Shown: positions 44,753 through 57,048, counted from the first letter of the stretch. The stretch is 64,000 bases of DNA from Ornithinibacter aureus (GCF_009858245.1 NZ_VMSB01000001.1:1-64000); one strand, 5' to 3'. Made by a program: numbers and translations. Notes: generated by a model from the sequence alone, not told the origin.

Positions 44753-45870
44753 GGTTCCTCCTCGTGTAGGCCATCGAGGATGGCCATCGCCCGCTGGTAC
44801 TCCCCGGCGAGCCAGTCGTTGGACAGGTGCAGGTACACCCGGGTGGTTTCGATCGAGGCGTGCCCGGCCTGGGCCTGGATCGCCTCGAGCGCCATCCCGG
44901 CCTCGCGCAGCCGGGTGAAGCAGGTGTGCCGCAGCTCGTGGCAGGACGCATGCGTCAGCCCGGCCCGGCCCCGGGCGCCGGCCATAACCTCATCGAGCCC
45001 GGCCGCGGTCAACGGCCGCCCACGGTTGGGTCCCTTCAGAACCACGAAGACGTGGTCGTGGATCGCCTCGGTAGGCCGCTCACTGCTCAGGTAAGCGGCC
45101 AGGGTGGTGAAGAAGACATCGGCGACCGGGACGAGGCGTTGATGCCCGCCCTTGCCGTCCGCGACGAACACCCGCCGGTCCCCGACCTGCACATGCTCGA
45201 ACCGCAGCCCCAGGACCTCGCACCGGCGCAGCCCACCATGGACCATCAACGCGACCATCGCCCGATCCCGCTCGGTACGCAGCGCCCCGGTCAAGGCGCT
45301 CACCTCCGCGGGCGCGAGCACGCGCGGCAGCTTGCGCGGTGCCCGCACCAGCGGCGCCCCACGCCGCCCGCCGTGGCCTCGCCCGTCAGGTCGGGCATGA
45401 CGTGCACCCAGGCTGCGCGGAACGGGATTGCGGTCACAGATCCCACGCAAGAACAGGTAGTCAAACAGCGAGGACACCGTGGCCAGCCGTCGCTTGATCG
45501 TCGACGCGGCCAAGCCCGCCTCGCCATCGGCGAGGCGGATCACGTTGCCACCACGACGAGGGGCACGCTGGGCCTCGATGAAGAACAGCACGTCCGTGAC
45601 CGTGACCTGCTGCGGCGTCTTGGGCACCACCGTGAAGAAGACCTTCAGGTCGAACGCCTGCGCCGTCAACGTGTTCGCCCGCACCCGCGCCGCGGTGAAC
45701 CTCAGGTACTCATCGACCAGCGGATCACCCAAGCTCGGCGCGCTACCCACCGGGCGCACCAGGCACGGCATGAACGACCCGAAATCAGACGTCGCAACCT
45801 CCTCGATGAATGACTCACCACGAGCCTCCACCCGCGACTGGGAACCACCCGGGACCAACGCGCCGATCAC
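44749..45870 (-). CDS. TnpA-like tyrosine recombinase (373 residues)
   Basis: First gene of the element. Core-binding domain at about residues 48–160 (DEYLRFTAARVRANTLTAQA, STIKRRLATVSSLFDYLFLR). Catalytic domain: MVALMVHGGLRRCEVLGLRF (first Arg), THASCHELRHTCFTRLREAG (HxxR) and AQAGHASIETTRVYLHLSND (His, Tyr nucleophile). The GTG at 45870 lies in the right inverted repeat; a downstream ATG at about MPCLVRPVG is an alternative. Family members act by a cut-and-join recombinase mechanism and do not duplicate the target. Confidence 0.9.
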   Translation of the reverse strand: MIGALVPGGSQSRVEARGESFIEEVATSDFGSFMPCLVRPVGSAPSLGDPLVDEYLRFTAARVRANTLTAQAFDLKVFFTVVPKTPQQVTVTDVLFFIEAQRAPRRGGNVIRLADGEAGLAASTIKRRLATVSSLFDYLFLRGICDRNPVPRSLGARHARPDGRGHGGRRGAPLVRAPRKLPRVLAPAEVSALTGALRTERDRAMVALMVHGGLRRCEVLGLRFEHVQVGDRRVFVADGKGGHQRLVPVADVFFTTLAAYLSSERPTEAIHDHVFVVLKGPNRGRPLTAAGLDEVMAGARGRAGLTHASCHELRHTCFTRLREAGMALEAIQAQAGHASIETTRVYLHLSNDWLAGEYQRAMAILDGLHEEEP

Positions 45871-45885
45871 CTACATATCAAGCCT

Positions 45886-46050
45886 TTCTTCGCGGCGGAG
45901 CTCGACCGCCCCACCACCAGGTAGTGGCCTACATCGACGCGCACCGTCACGACGTGGTCGATGAGCGCGAAGTCGGGGTCGAGCCGATCTGCGCCGAGCT
46001 GAAGAAGGCCGGCGTCACGATCGCCCCGAGTGGCTACTACGCGTCCAACC
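45886..46050 (+). pseudogene. IS3 orfA end and orfB start
   Basis: FFAAELDRPTTR-stop (45886–45924) is the end of orfA. Overlapping it, from GTG 45924, orfB begins VAYIDAHRHDVVDEREVGVE and then PICAELKKAGVTIAPSGYYA. The frame is cut at about 46050 by the IS1634 fragment. Confidence 0.85.
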
Positions 46051-46059
46051 TGACTTTGA

Positions 46060-46633
46060 TCAATCGCTTAGTGCGTGATTCTTGAAGGCGTCGAGGATGG
46101 CTTGCTGGGCGGGCGGGACCTGAGGGGCGAAGGTCTGGGTGGCGGCGTTGATCGCGATGGTCGCTGAGCGCAGCGGCCGCAGTTGCCGGATGACGTTGCG
46201 GATCGCGAGCCCGCTACGGGACTGAACCTCACGGGACAGGGCCAGCGCGGTGAACACGACGGTCAGGTGCGCCTCGATCGCGTCCCGGGTGTGGTTGAAC
46301 ATGGGTCTGGCTCGCAGGTCGGTCTTGGACATCCGGAAGGACTGCTCGACGTGCCACAGCTCGTGGTAGCTGGCGATGACTTCACCGGCGGGCATGACCT
46401 CGGCGGGGATGTTCGTGACGTACCCCTTCAGCCCCTCGAGCCGCCTTGCTCTGGCCAGCGACGCCTGATCCAGGGTGCGGGCCCCGTTGCTGGTCTTGAC
46501 GAACCGGGGTGTGCGGGCGGCCTTCTCTCCGGCGACGACGGCCTTGGCGCGGTTCTCCTGCAGGGTCAGCGTCTTGGCGTCGCGGGCGGCGCGTTTGGCG
46601 GAGTACGCCCACACGGCCCGCCACGACCCGGTG
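46060..46633 (-). pseudogene. IS1634-type transposase, C-terminal fragment
   Basis: The reading frame ending at 46060 gives AVWAYSAKRAARDAKTLTLQ, VTNIPAEVMPAGEVIASYHE, LWHVEQSFRMSKTDLRARPM and HLTVVFTALALSREVQSRSG, the C-terminal part of IS1634-family (IS4-like DDE) transposases, including the catalytic Glu in HVEQSFRMSK. The N-terminal half is missing: the left inverted repeat of the second IS3 element cuts it at 46634. It is therefore older than that IS3 and was left as about 190 residues. Confidence 0.85.
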
Positions 46634-49518
<2,885 letters not shown>

Positions 49519-49827
49519 CAATATCGAGCGATTCGCTACACCGAGCGGCTCGCCGAGGCTGAGGCCGTGGCTTCCGTCGGGTCCAAGGGCGATTCGTACG
49601 ACAACGCGATGGCCGAGGCGCTGAACTCGGTGTTTAAGGCCAAGTGCATCCGCAACCCCGATAAGCGCCCCCAGGGCGGCTGGAAGTCAGTTCGCAATGT
49701 CGAGATCGCCGACGCCGAGTACGCCGACTGGTTCAATCACCGACGCCTTCACGGCGAGATCGGCTTCGTCCCACCAGCCGACTTCGCGGTTCGAAACGCC
49801 ACACGCCGGTCAAGCATCGCCGCATAG
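49519..49827 (+). pseudogene. IS3 orfB, C-terminal fragment
   Basis: YRAIRYTERLAEAEAVASVG, SKGDSYDNAMAEALNSVFKA, KCIRNPDKRPQGGWKSVRNV and DWFNHRRLHGEIGFVPPADF are the end of the first IS3 orfB, with the catalytic Glu in NAMAEALN. The stop is at 49827. It is joined to 47902–48024 if the IS30 is removed. Confidence 0.9.
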
Positions 49828-50045
49828 AGCGCGGCAAGTTGTGGCTCCGAGGCGGCCCACTCAGCTGTCGTCACGGTCAATCGCGTCGGCGCAGTCACGA
49901 TCCGGCTCAATAGATTGGTGAGAGGCTCGTCGCGCCCCAGGAAGGGGCCGCGGCCCTCCGGAAATGAGGGTCGGACTGGTTCGCGAAGGGCATGACCATG
50001 GGTTGCGCGGCAGAGAGAAGCTACTGGTGGGTGCCGGCGTTGCCT

Positions 50046-51191
50046 TCACGTCGCCTCCACACGCTCGAAGAAGGCCACCATCTCGTGGCTGACCCGCTCG
50101 ATGGTGAAGCGCTCCTCGAACCGTGCCCTGCCGAGCCGTGCTCGGGCCTGCGCCGTGGCGGGGTCGGTGAGCACGGCGACGAGCGCAGCGGACAGGGCGC
50201 GCGGGTCGGCGACGGGCGTGACCACCCCGACGGCATCCTCCTCGGAGCCGAGCACCTCGAGGGTCGTGGGGATGCCGGTCGCGACGATCGGGCACCCCAC
50301 CGCCAGCGCCTCGATGAGCACCCCGCCGAACCCCTCCCGTTCGGACGGGAAGCACAGGACGTCCGCCGCTGCCATGAGATCGGCGACGTCGCTCCGGTGA
50401 CCGAGGAAGCGCACGTCGCAGCCCGAGGCAGCCGCCTGCTCTCGCAGTGAGGGCCCCGAGCGGCCGTCCTTCCCGGCGAGGAGCACGGCGATCTCCGGAA
50501 CGGACTCCCGGACCGCGGGGAGCGCCGCGATGAGGTGCTGGAGCCCCTTCTGCGGTTCGAGCCGACCGACGGCGATCACGAGCGGGACGTCGTCGCCGAG
50601 TCCCAGCTTCGCGCGCACCCGGTGACCCGTGGCGTCCGGACGGAACAGCAACGCACGGGGGTCCCGGCCCCTCGGGATGACGTCGACGAGCTCGCGCCGC
50701 AGGCCGAGCCGGGGCGAGACGGCATCCGCGACAGCACCCGAGATGGCATGGAAGCGTGTCGCGAACCGAGCCGTCGCGGCGTCCGCCCCGCGCGCAAGCG
50801 CCAGCCGGGCCGCAGGTGACTCCGCCCGGTGCGAGGCGCCGTAGGAGTCGTTGACCAGGCTCGTCGAAGCGGGGACCCCCCGCAGCCGGGCGGCGGTGCG
50901 GCCCGCGACGTCGGCCTCGAAGAGCGTGGTGTGCACGATCGTGGGCCGCACCGCGCGGATCGTGTCGAGGACGGCCCGGATGTTGCCGACCCGTCCGGAT
51001 GCCGTGGCGCGGCGGTGCACGACCGCACCGCCCGCCTCCAGCCGGTAGGCGAGGTCCAGCCGCCGGCCGAGGGGGAGCACGTGCAGGTCGATGCCGCTGC
51101 CGACCAGCCCGGGCGCCAGCTCGACCAGTGACGTCTCGGCGCCCCCCGGTGCCAGGGAGTCGATGACGTAGAGGACACGGAGCGCGGGCAT
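50046..51191 (-). CDS. GT4-family glycosyltransferase
   Basis: The 381-residue protein is a retaining GT-B enzyme. The N-terminal acceptor domain begins LRVLYVIDSLAPGGAETSLV; the donor domain has LVIAVGRLEPQKGLQHLIAA, GCDVRFLGHRSDVADLMAAA and the E-x7-E motif SEREGFGGVLIEALAVGCPI VATG. Start ATG at 51191. It is the last gene of a minus-strand set with the ABC exporter and the double glycosyltransferase. The acceptor is unknown. Confidence 0.92.
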   Translation of the reverse strand: MPALRVLYVIDSLAPGGAETSLVELAPGLVGSGIDLHVLPLGRRLDLAYRLEAGGAVVHRRATASGRVGNIRAVLDTIRAVRPTIVHTTLFEADVAGRTAARLRGVPASTSLVNDSYGASHRAESPAARLALARGADAATARFATRFHAISGAVADAVSPRLGLRRELVDVIPRGRDPRALLFRPDATGHRVRAKLGLGDDVPLVIAVGRLEPQKGLQHLIAALPAVRESVPEIAVLLAGKDGRSGPSLREQAAASGCDVRFLGHRSDVADLMAAADVLCFPSEREGFGGVLIEALAVGCPIVATGIPTTLEVLGSEEDAVGVVTPVADPRALSAALVAVLTDPATAQARARLGRARFEERFTIERVSHEMVAFFERVEAT

Positions 51192-51200
51192 CGTCGGGCC

Positions 51201-52964
51201 CTACGAGATCCCGGCGACGGAGAGCGCGTTGCGGTAGAACTCACTGTTCTCGCGCAGCGCGGCAGGGGTGTCGATCGAGGTCATCGTCCCGTGCTCGATG
51301 ACCATGATGCGGTCGCAGATGTCCAGGGTGGACATCCGGTGGGCGATGATGATGATCGAGACCGACCCGCGCAGGCCCCGCAGGGTCGCGCGGATCAGGG
51401 CCTCGCTCTGCCCGTCGAGGGCGGACGTTGGCTCGTCGAGGACGAGGAGCTGCGGCGACCCGGCGAGGGCCCTCGCGATGGACAGTCGCTGCCGCTGCCC
51501 GCCCGAGAGCTGGCTCCCGCGTTCGCCGAGGTGGGCGTCGAAGCCCCGGGGGAGGGCCTCGATGTCGGCCAGCACGTTGGCGGCGGTCGCCGCGCGGCGC
51601 AGGGCAGCGTCGTCGATGCCCTCACGGAAGAAGCGGATGTTCTCGGCCACGGTGCCGGTGAATAGCAGGGCCTCCTGCGCGACGAAGGCGACCCGGGCGC
51701 TCCACCAGACCCGGTCGACCTCGCGCAGGTCCACGCCGGAGGCGGTCAGGGACCCGGACGTGGGTTCGCGCACCCCGAGCACGAGCTGGGCGAGCGTCGA
51801 CTTGCCCGCGCCGGACGGCCCGATGACCCCGAGGACCTCGCCGGTGTCGATGCGGAAGGACGCTGCGCTGAGCGCGGGCCGGTCGGCCGTGTACGCGAAC
51901 TCGACCTCGGTGGCCACGAGCGGGGTGACCGACGGTGGCACGCGGTCGCCACCTCCTGCCGGAGCCGCGGCATAGCGCTGCGCGGTGTCGCGGACCCCCT
52001 TGAGGAACGGCGCCGCCGCGGTCAGGGTGCCGGATGCCGCGGCGAGCTGCTGGCCGTAGCTGAGCGAGCGGAGCATGAGGAGCATGACGGCCCCGATGAC
52101 GGCCATGTCGCCGAAGCCCACGAGCGAGAGCACCCCCACGCCCGCGAGCACGGCGGCGTAGGCCATCACCATGTACACCGGGGCCAGGGTCCCGGCGAGG
52201 AACTGGACCCGCTGCTGGGTGGCGGCAGCCTCTCGGGACAGGTCGTCGATCGTGCGGGTGAAGCGGTGCTGCACCCCGTACGTCTGCATCTCCAGCCCCA
52301 GCGACCCGAGCTCGGACACCGAGTCGGCGAAGTCGAGGTTGGCCCGGGCCGAGGCCGCCGCTCGGGCCCTGATCCGCAGGCGCACGGGCTTGAGGACCGC
52401 GCCGACGACCGCCATGGCGACAAGGACGGCGCCGGTGGACAGCGGGTCGAGGAAGAGCCCGGTGCCGAGGAAGGCGACGAGGCTGAGCAGCGCGGTCACG
52501 GCGTTGGTCAGGGTCTGGACGGCGTTCGTGACCCGCGTGACGAAGGAGGTGAGCAGCTCCTGCAGCCGGCCGGAGGGCTCGGCCTGCTGGACCGCCCAGC
52601 TCGCCTGGAGGTAGGCCCGCGAGAGCACCTGTCGCTGGTCCCGGGTGACGTCGGCGGTCAGCCGCGCCGAGATCGCGACGCCGACGAGGTTGAAGGCCAG
52701 GCGGGCGACGAGCACGACCGCGGCCACGGTGAGGGCCACGCCGGTGGAGACCGTCTGGCCGAGGTAGGGGCCGATGGTGGACTCGTCGCCGACGAGGGCC
52801 ATCGCGATGCCGGTGACGATGACGAGGAACAGGGCCTCGAGGAGCCCGCCGAGGAACGCGACGACGGCCAGCGAGGACATCCGACCCCGGTAGCGGGAGA
52901 CGAGGTCGCGCATGGCCGACCACCCCCGCAGGGGACCGGATCGCCCGGTGCCGAGGAACCTCAT
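51201..52964 (-). CDS. ABC exporter, fused membrane and ATPase domains
   Basis: A half-transporter of about 587 residues. The N-terminal part has six hydrophobic spans (about residues 30–330). The ATPase has Walker A GVIGPSGAGKSTLAQLVLG, Q-loop VAFVAQEALLFTGTV, signature LSGGQRQRLSIARALAGSPQ, Walker B LLVLDEPTSAL and H-loop IIIIAHRMSTL. It resembles lipid or lipid-linked sugar flippases (MsbA/PglK type), so a role as the flippase for the oligosaccharide unit in place of Wzx is plausible; no Wzx is visible. ATG 52964 was chosen; an in-frame extension upstream overlaps the next gene. Confidence 0.88.
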   Translation of the reverse strand: MRFLGTGRSGPLRGWSAMRDLVSRYRGRMSSLAVVAFLGGLLEALFLVIVTGIAMALVGDESTIGPYLGQTVSTGVALTVAAVVLVARLAFNLVGVAISARLTADVTRDQRQVLSRAYLQASWAVQQAEPSGRLQELLTSFVTRVTNAVQTLTNAVTALLSLVAFLGTGLFLDPLSTGAVLVAMAVVGAVLKPVRLRIRARAAASARANLDFADSVSELGSLGLEMQTYGVQHRFTRTIDDLSREAAATQQRVQFLAGTLAPVYMVMAYAAVLAGVGVLSLVGFGDMAVIGAVMLLMLRSLSYGQQLAAASGTLTAAAPFLKGVRDTAQRYAAAPAGGGDRVPPSVTPLVATEVEFAYTADRPALSAASFRIDTGEVLGVIGPSGAGKSTLAQLVLGVREPTSGSLTASGVDLREVDRVWWSARVAFVAQEALLFTGTVAENIRFFREGIDDAALRRAATAANVLADIEALPRGFDAHLGERGSQLSGGQRQRLSIARALAGSPQLLVLDEPTSALDGQSEALIRATLRGLRGSVSIIIIAHRMSTLDICDRIMVIEHGTMTSIDTPAALRENSEFYRNALSVAGIS

Positions 52965-52998
52965 CCGATCACTGCTCGCTTCGCATCCGTGGCTGGAG

Positions 52999-55275
52999 TC
53001 ACAGGATAGGGCCCTGTCCAGCAGCCGGGACCGCTTTCTCGGTGAGGTCGGCGACGAGCCGGCGCCACTGCGTCGCGGTCGCCTCCACGGTGAGGTGTGC
53101 CGAGCACCGGGCCCGGGCGCGGTCGCCCATGGCGGTGCGCCGACCGGCATCCTCGAGCAGCTCGACCACCCGGTGCGCGAGGTCCTCAGGGCGTCCCGAC
53201 GGGCAGACGAACCCGGTCTCACCGTCGATGACGACGTCCCGGACCCCGGCGGCGTCGGAGGAGACGACGGGAAGGCCGCTCAGCCCGGCCTCGATGAGTA
53301 CCCCCGGCATCCCCTCGGTTGCCGCCGCGCTCGTCAGGAGGAGCACGGATGCCGTGCGCAGCAGGTCGGGGACGTCGGTGCGCACCCCGAGCAGCTCGAC
53401 CCCGAGGGTCCGGGCCCGCTGCGCCAGCCCGGCCCGCAGCGGGCCGTCGCCGACCATCGCCGCCTCGAGGTCCACCCCGCGCGAGCGCAGGTCCGCGATG
53501 ACGTCGAGGAACAGCCCGGGCTGCTTGCCCGGCTCGAGCTGGCCGACGAAGAGCACGAGCGGCGGCTCGGCGCGCACGTCGCCATCGGTAGGTGGGTGGT
53601 ACGTGCCGGGGTCGCGCCCGTTCGGGATGACGGACACCTTGGAGCGAGGCACCCCCAGCACCTCGTGCACCTGCTCGGCGATCGATCCCGATACGGCGAC
53701 GACGCGGGCCGAGCGCCCCGACAGAAAGCGGTAGAGGCGCCGTCGCGAGGGCCTGGCGAGCTCGGCCGAGGACAGGCCCACCTTGTAGTACACGACCCGG
53801 GCCCGCCCCGCGGCCGCGACGCAGTACTTGAGCGGCTCACCCCCGTGGGCGACGACGACGTCGGCCCGCTCCTCGCGCACGGCGCGGCGGAGTGCGCGGA
53901 CCGCCCGCGTGTCAAAGCCGGACCGTCGCAGTCCGCCGGACGGCACACCGAGGCCGAGGTCGGCCCGGAGCGCGGCCGGTGGCCCCTCGAACAGGGTGAC
54001 GGCGAGGTGACGCTGCTCAGGGTCGGTCGCCAGCGCGTCACGCAGCCGCCCGGCGTACACCTGGGCACCGCGGTCGAGGTCCGCGGGCAGGACGTGCAGG
54101 ACGGTGACCCGGTCGTCGCGGGCCGCGGCCTCGAGGCCCTTGCGCTGCGCGACCTCCCGGTAGGTCTGCAGGGAGACCGCCGCCACGGCCCTCTGGTCGA
54201 AGTGGGCCAGCGCCCGCTCCCGGGCGGCGGCGCCGAGGCGCTCACGAAGCGCGGGGTCCTCGAGCAGCTCGGCGACCACGCTGGCGAGGGCCCGCCCGTC
54301 CCCGGGGGGCACCAGGCGCAGGTGGATGCCGTCGTCGCCCACCTCGCGGCACCCCCGGATGTCCGTGAGCACCGTCGGCACGCCGCACGCGGCCGCCTCC
54401 ATGGCCGCGCGGGAGAAGCCCTCGCGGTAGGAGGCCAGGACGAAAACGTCCAGGGCGCTGTAGACGGCCGGCATGTCGGTGCGCTCGTCGACGAAGCGGA
54501 TGCCGGTGGTGCGCGCGGTGCCCGCCGCGGCATCCGTGCCGTCCTCCGGGCCGACCCAGACGAAGGTGGCCCGGTCGGCTAGGGCGGAGGTCGCCTCGGC
54601 GAATTCCTCGAGGCCCTTCTCCCGGACCCGCCGCCCGATCGTCCCCACGAGGAGCTCGTCGTCCGCGACGCCGAGCTCGGCCCGCACCCGACGGCCCCCC
54701 GCCGGGTCTGGGGTGAACCGGACCAGGTCGACGCCGTTGCCCACCACGCGGTGGCGCCCCCGCCGCAGGGCGGGGCGCAGGGTGGCCTCGTCGGCGGCGT
54801 TCTGGAACAGCTCGTAGTCGGAGAACCGGGCCGCGATGCCCTCCAGCCCGTACACGAACGCCCGCTTGGCCAGCGAGTCCTCCGGCCTGGCCCAGAGGCC
54901 GTGGCACGTGTTGACGACGACGGGAACCCCCGCGAGGCGCCCGGCGATCCGCCCCATGACGCCGGTCTTGGGGTTATGGGTGTGCAGGACGTCGAGGTCG
55001 AGCGAGCGGATCGTCGTGAACAGGTCGCGGAAGGCCGCGAGGTCCGAGGCGGGCGCCCATGAACGGGTGAGGGTCCGCACCGGGACGTGGGTGACACCCA
55101 GCGCTGCGACTCGCTCGACGTAGGGGCCGGGGGCGCTGATGCCGACGACCTCGTGGCCGGCCTCGACGTCCACGCTCAGCTCGGTGCCGAGCAGCAGGGC
55201 CAGGCTCATGTCCACGGTGGTGAGGTGGGCGACCCGGAGCGAGCGGGGCGTCGGTCCCTCGCTGTTCGTCGTCAC
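52999..55275 (-). CDS. Double-domain glycosyltransferase (GT4–GT4 fusion)
   Basis: A single 758-residue chain holds two complete GT-B enzymes. Domain 1 (about residues 12–385): LRVAHLTTVDMSLALLLGTE, DVLHTHNPKTGVMGRIAGRL, LLVGTIGRRVREKGLEEFAE and SYREGFSRAAMEAAACGVPT. Domain 2 (about 395–755): VTVLHVLPADLDRGAQVYAG, VVAVSGSIAEQVHEVLGVPR, LVLFVGQLEPGKQPGLFLDV and AATEGMPGVLIEAGLSGLPV VSSD. Each half keeps its own donor-site Glu motif, so both could be active, giving two successive linkages. GTG 55275 follows GAGAGGA; the longer frame upstream overlaps the promoter of the divergent wzc-like gene. Confidence 0.9.
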   Translation of the reverse strand: MTTNSEGPTPRSLRVAHLTTVDMSLALLLGTELSVDVEAGHEVVGISAPGPYVERVAALGVTHVPVRTLTRSWAPASDLAAFRDLFTTIRSLDLDVLHTHNPKTGVMGRIAGRLAGVPVVVNTCHGLWARPEDSLAKRAFVYGLEGIAARFSDYELFQNAADEATLRPALRRGRHRVVGNGVDLVRFTPDPAGGRRVRAELGVADDELLVGTIGRRVREKGLEEFAEATSALADRATFVWVGPEDGTDAAAGTARTTGIRFVDERTDMPAVYSALDVFVLASYREGFSRAAMEAAACGVPTVLTDIRGCREVGDDGIHLRLVPPGDGRALASVVAELLEDPALRERLGAAARERALAHFDQRAVAAVSLQTYREVAQRKGLEAAARDDRVTVLHVLPADLDRGAQVYAGRLRDALATDPEQRHLAVTLFEGPPAALRADLGLGVPSGGLRRSGFDTRAVRALRRAVREERADVVVAHGGEPLKYCVAAAGRARVVYYKVGLSSAELARPSRRRLYRFLSGRSARVVAVSGSIAEQVHEVLGVPRSKVSVIPNGRDPGTYHPPTDGDVRAEPPLVLFVGQLEPGKQPGLFLDVIADLRSRGVDLEAAMVGDGPLRAGLAQRARTLGVELLGVRTDVPDLLRTASVLLLTSAAATEGMPGVLIEAGLSGLPVVSSDAAGVRDVVIDGETGFVCPSGRPEDLAHRVVELLEDAGRRTAMGDRARARCSAHLTVEATATQWRRLVADLTEKAVPAAGQGPIL

Positions 55276-55440
55276 GGCTCGGAATCCTCTCAGGGTCGGG
55301 GGCGGATTCCAACTCCCGTCGTCCAAAGGGGCAGAACTGCTCACCCATTCGTCGGCTAGACTCAGCAATCGACCATCCATTCACCCCACGGCGGCTCCTT
55401 ATGCTGCCTCAGGGGATTTCGACCCGAGCGGGGACCCGGC

Positions 55441-57048
55441 ATGACCCTTCGTGACTACCTGACGATCGCTCGGCGTCGGTGGCCGATCATCGTTGCGTGC
55501 GCCCTGGTCGCCGCTGCCGTGACGTGGTTCCTCACCCCCGCCCAGACCAGCGAGGCGGAGGTGGCGCCTTCCTACACGGCGACTGCGACCCTGCTGGTCG
55601 GCTCCGGCGGGCCCACTGAGCTGGTCTCGATCGACCGTCTTGCACTCTTCGTCAAGACCGGCGAGATCCCCACCCGTGCTGCCGAGGTTCTGGGCTTCGA
55701 CGGGGATCCGGCGGTGTTGGCCTCGCAGGTCACGGTGACGCCGGACCCGGCTGCTGCGGCGCTGACGATCTCGGCCTCGGACGCTGACGGCGCACGTGCG
55801 GCCGCCACCGCGAACGCATTTGCCGACGAGACCGTGGCCTTCTTCGAGAAAGACCGTCCCGGCGCGGGTGGTGCCACGGTGTCGGTGCTGCAGGTAGCGA
55901 CCCCGATCCCGGACGAGATCGGCGGCGGGTTCGTCGTGCCGCCCTCGCGGCTGCTGCGGACGGCGATGGCCGGGTTCATCGGGCTGCTTCTGGGCTTCGC
56001 CCTTGCGCTCGTGATCCAGAGGGTCGACTCCCGCCTGCGCACGCGCGACGACGTGCATGCCGCTCTCCGCCTGCCGATCATCGCTGAGGTCCCGCGTCTG
56101 AGCCAGGCGCAGAAGCGCAAGGCGAGCATCATGGTTGCGGCCGACCCGCTCGACCCGTACTCGGACGCCCACCGGGCAGCGCGCACCGCCCTCATGCACA
56201 CCGTGAGTCGGAAAATGACCGATGACTACACAGCGCGACGAGCCGCGAGCGCGGAGCGAGGCGGCACGGCAACCGGTGCACGGCTCATCCTCGTCACCTC
56301 GGCGAACGCGTCGGAGGGCAAGACGACCACCGTGGCCAACCTGGCCGCGAGCTTCGCCGAGACGGGGCAGCGCGTCCTGGTCCTCGATGCCGACCTGCGC
56401 TCCCCGGACACCCACAGCCTCTTCGACGTTCCCCAGGGCGCGGGGATCTCCGACTTCATCACCGACCCGGGGGACGTCCCGCTGGAGGCGCTGGTCCGGC
56501 CGACGAGCGTGCCCGGGGTGAGGATCATCACCGCAGGAACCCGGCTGACTCACCCGGCGTCGCTCGCGAGTCGGATGGGGCACCTGCTCGAGGAGGTCCG
56601 TGGGATGGCCGACGTCGTGATCATCGACTCCGCCCCCCTCCTCGCGGCCAGCGACGTCTTCGACGTCCTGCCGATCGTTGACACCGTGCTGCTCGTCGTG
56701 CGCAGCGGTCGGCTCACCGATGTCGCCGCGCACCGGGTCGCCGAGCTCCTCGGACGCTTCCAGGTGCCGATCAGCGGCGTCGTGCTCGTTGGTGCCCGTG
56801 GCCGGCGCGCTGACGGCTACGGCTACGGCTCCGGGCACGGGTACGGCCACGGAGACACCAAGAAGCGCAAGCGCGAGCGATCCGCTCGTGTCGAGGCGGA
56901 CCGGTCGCCCCGTTCGACGCGGGCAGATGCCTCGACCCAGTTCGCGGGCTCGAAGGATGGTGCGTGGCCGTTCTCCCCGCAGGCTGATGGCGCGCCCGAT
57001 GACGCGGCGCTCAGCAGGCGTGCTCGCCGCACCTCCTCGTCCGCGTAA
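55441..57048 (+). CDS. Wzc-like chain-length determinant / tyrosine-kinase-type ATPase
   Basis: The 535-residue protein has a Wzz domain (DYLTIARRRWPIIVACALVA first span; second span FIGLLLGFALALVI near residue 185) and a BY-kinase ATPase domain: Walker A LVTSANASEGKTTTVANLAA, Walker A' VLVLDADLRSPDTHSLFDV and Walker B DVVIIDSAPLLAASDVFD. It sets polysaccharide chain length at the membrane. The C-terminal tail is odd: after GYGYGSGHGYGHG (four Tyr spaced by Gly/His) it is long, charged and lacks the usual Tyr cluster. Start ATG 55441. A TAGACT element at about 55356 may be its −10. Confidence 0.9.
   Translation: MTLRDYLTIARRRWPIIVACALVAAAVTWFLTPAQTSEAEVAPSYTATATLLVGSGGPTELVSIDRLALFVKTGEIPTRAAEVLGFDGDPAVLASQVTVTPDPAAAALTISASDADGARAAATANAFADETVAFFEKDRPGAGGATVSVLQVATPIPDEIGGGFVVPPSRLLRTAMAGFIGLLLGFALALVIQRVDSRLRTRDDVHAALRLPIIAEVPRLSQAQKRKASIMVAADPLDPYSDAHRAARTALMHTVSRKMTDDYTARRAASAERGGTATGARLILVTSANASEGKTTTVANLAASFAETGQRVLVLDADLRSPDTHSLFDVPQGAGISDFITDPGDVPLEALVRPTSVPGVRIITAGTRLTHPASLASRMGHLLEEVRGMADVVIIDSAPLLAASDVFDVLPIVDTVLLVVRSGRLTDVAAHRVAELLGRFQVPISGVVLVGARGRRADGYGYGSGHGYGHGDTKKRKRERSARVEADRSPRSTRADASTQFAGSKDGAWPFSPQADGAPDDAALSRRARRTSSSA

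Larger units (their letters stand above)
42828..45877 (-). mobile_element. Tn554-like element: two tyrosine recombinases between 17-bp inverted repeats
   Basis: The ends are TATGTGGGTGATCGGTG at 42828–42844 and, reversed, TATGTAGGTGATCGGCG at 45861–45877, matching at 15 of 17. Between them are only two genes, with the tnpB stop one base inside the left repeat boundary and the tnpA GTG inside the right repeat. Gene sizes (373 and 635 residues) and order match TnpA and TnpB of Tn554; no TnpC-like gene is present. There is no cargo. It split IS3 orfA exactly between the codons for TASA and FFAAEL, with eight extra bases (TCAAGCCT) on the right. Confidence 0.82.

Noticed and set aside
42828-45877. 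Recombinase-in-trio (RIT) element
   Set aside because: Only two tyrosine recombinases are present and their sizes fit TnpA/TnpB of Tn554 better.
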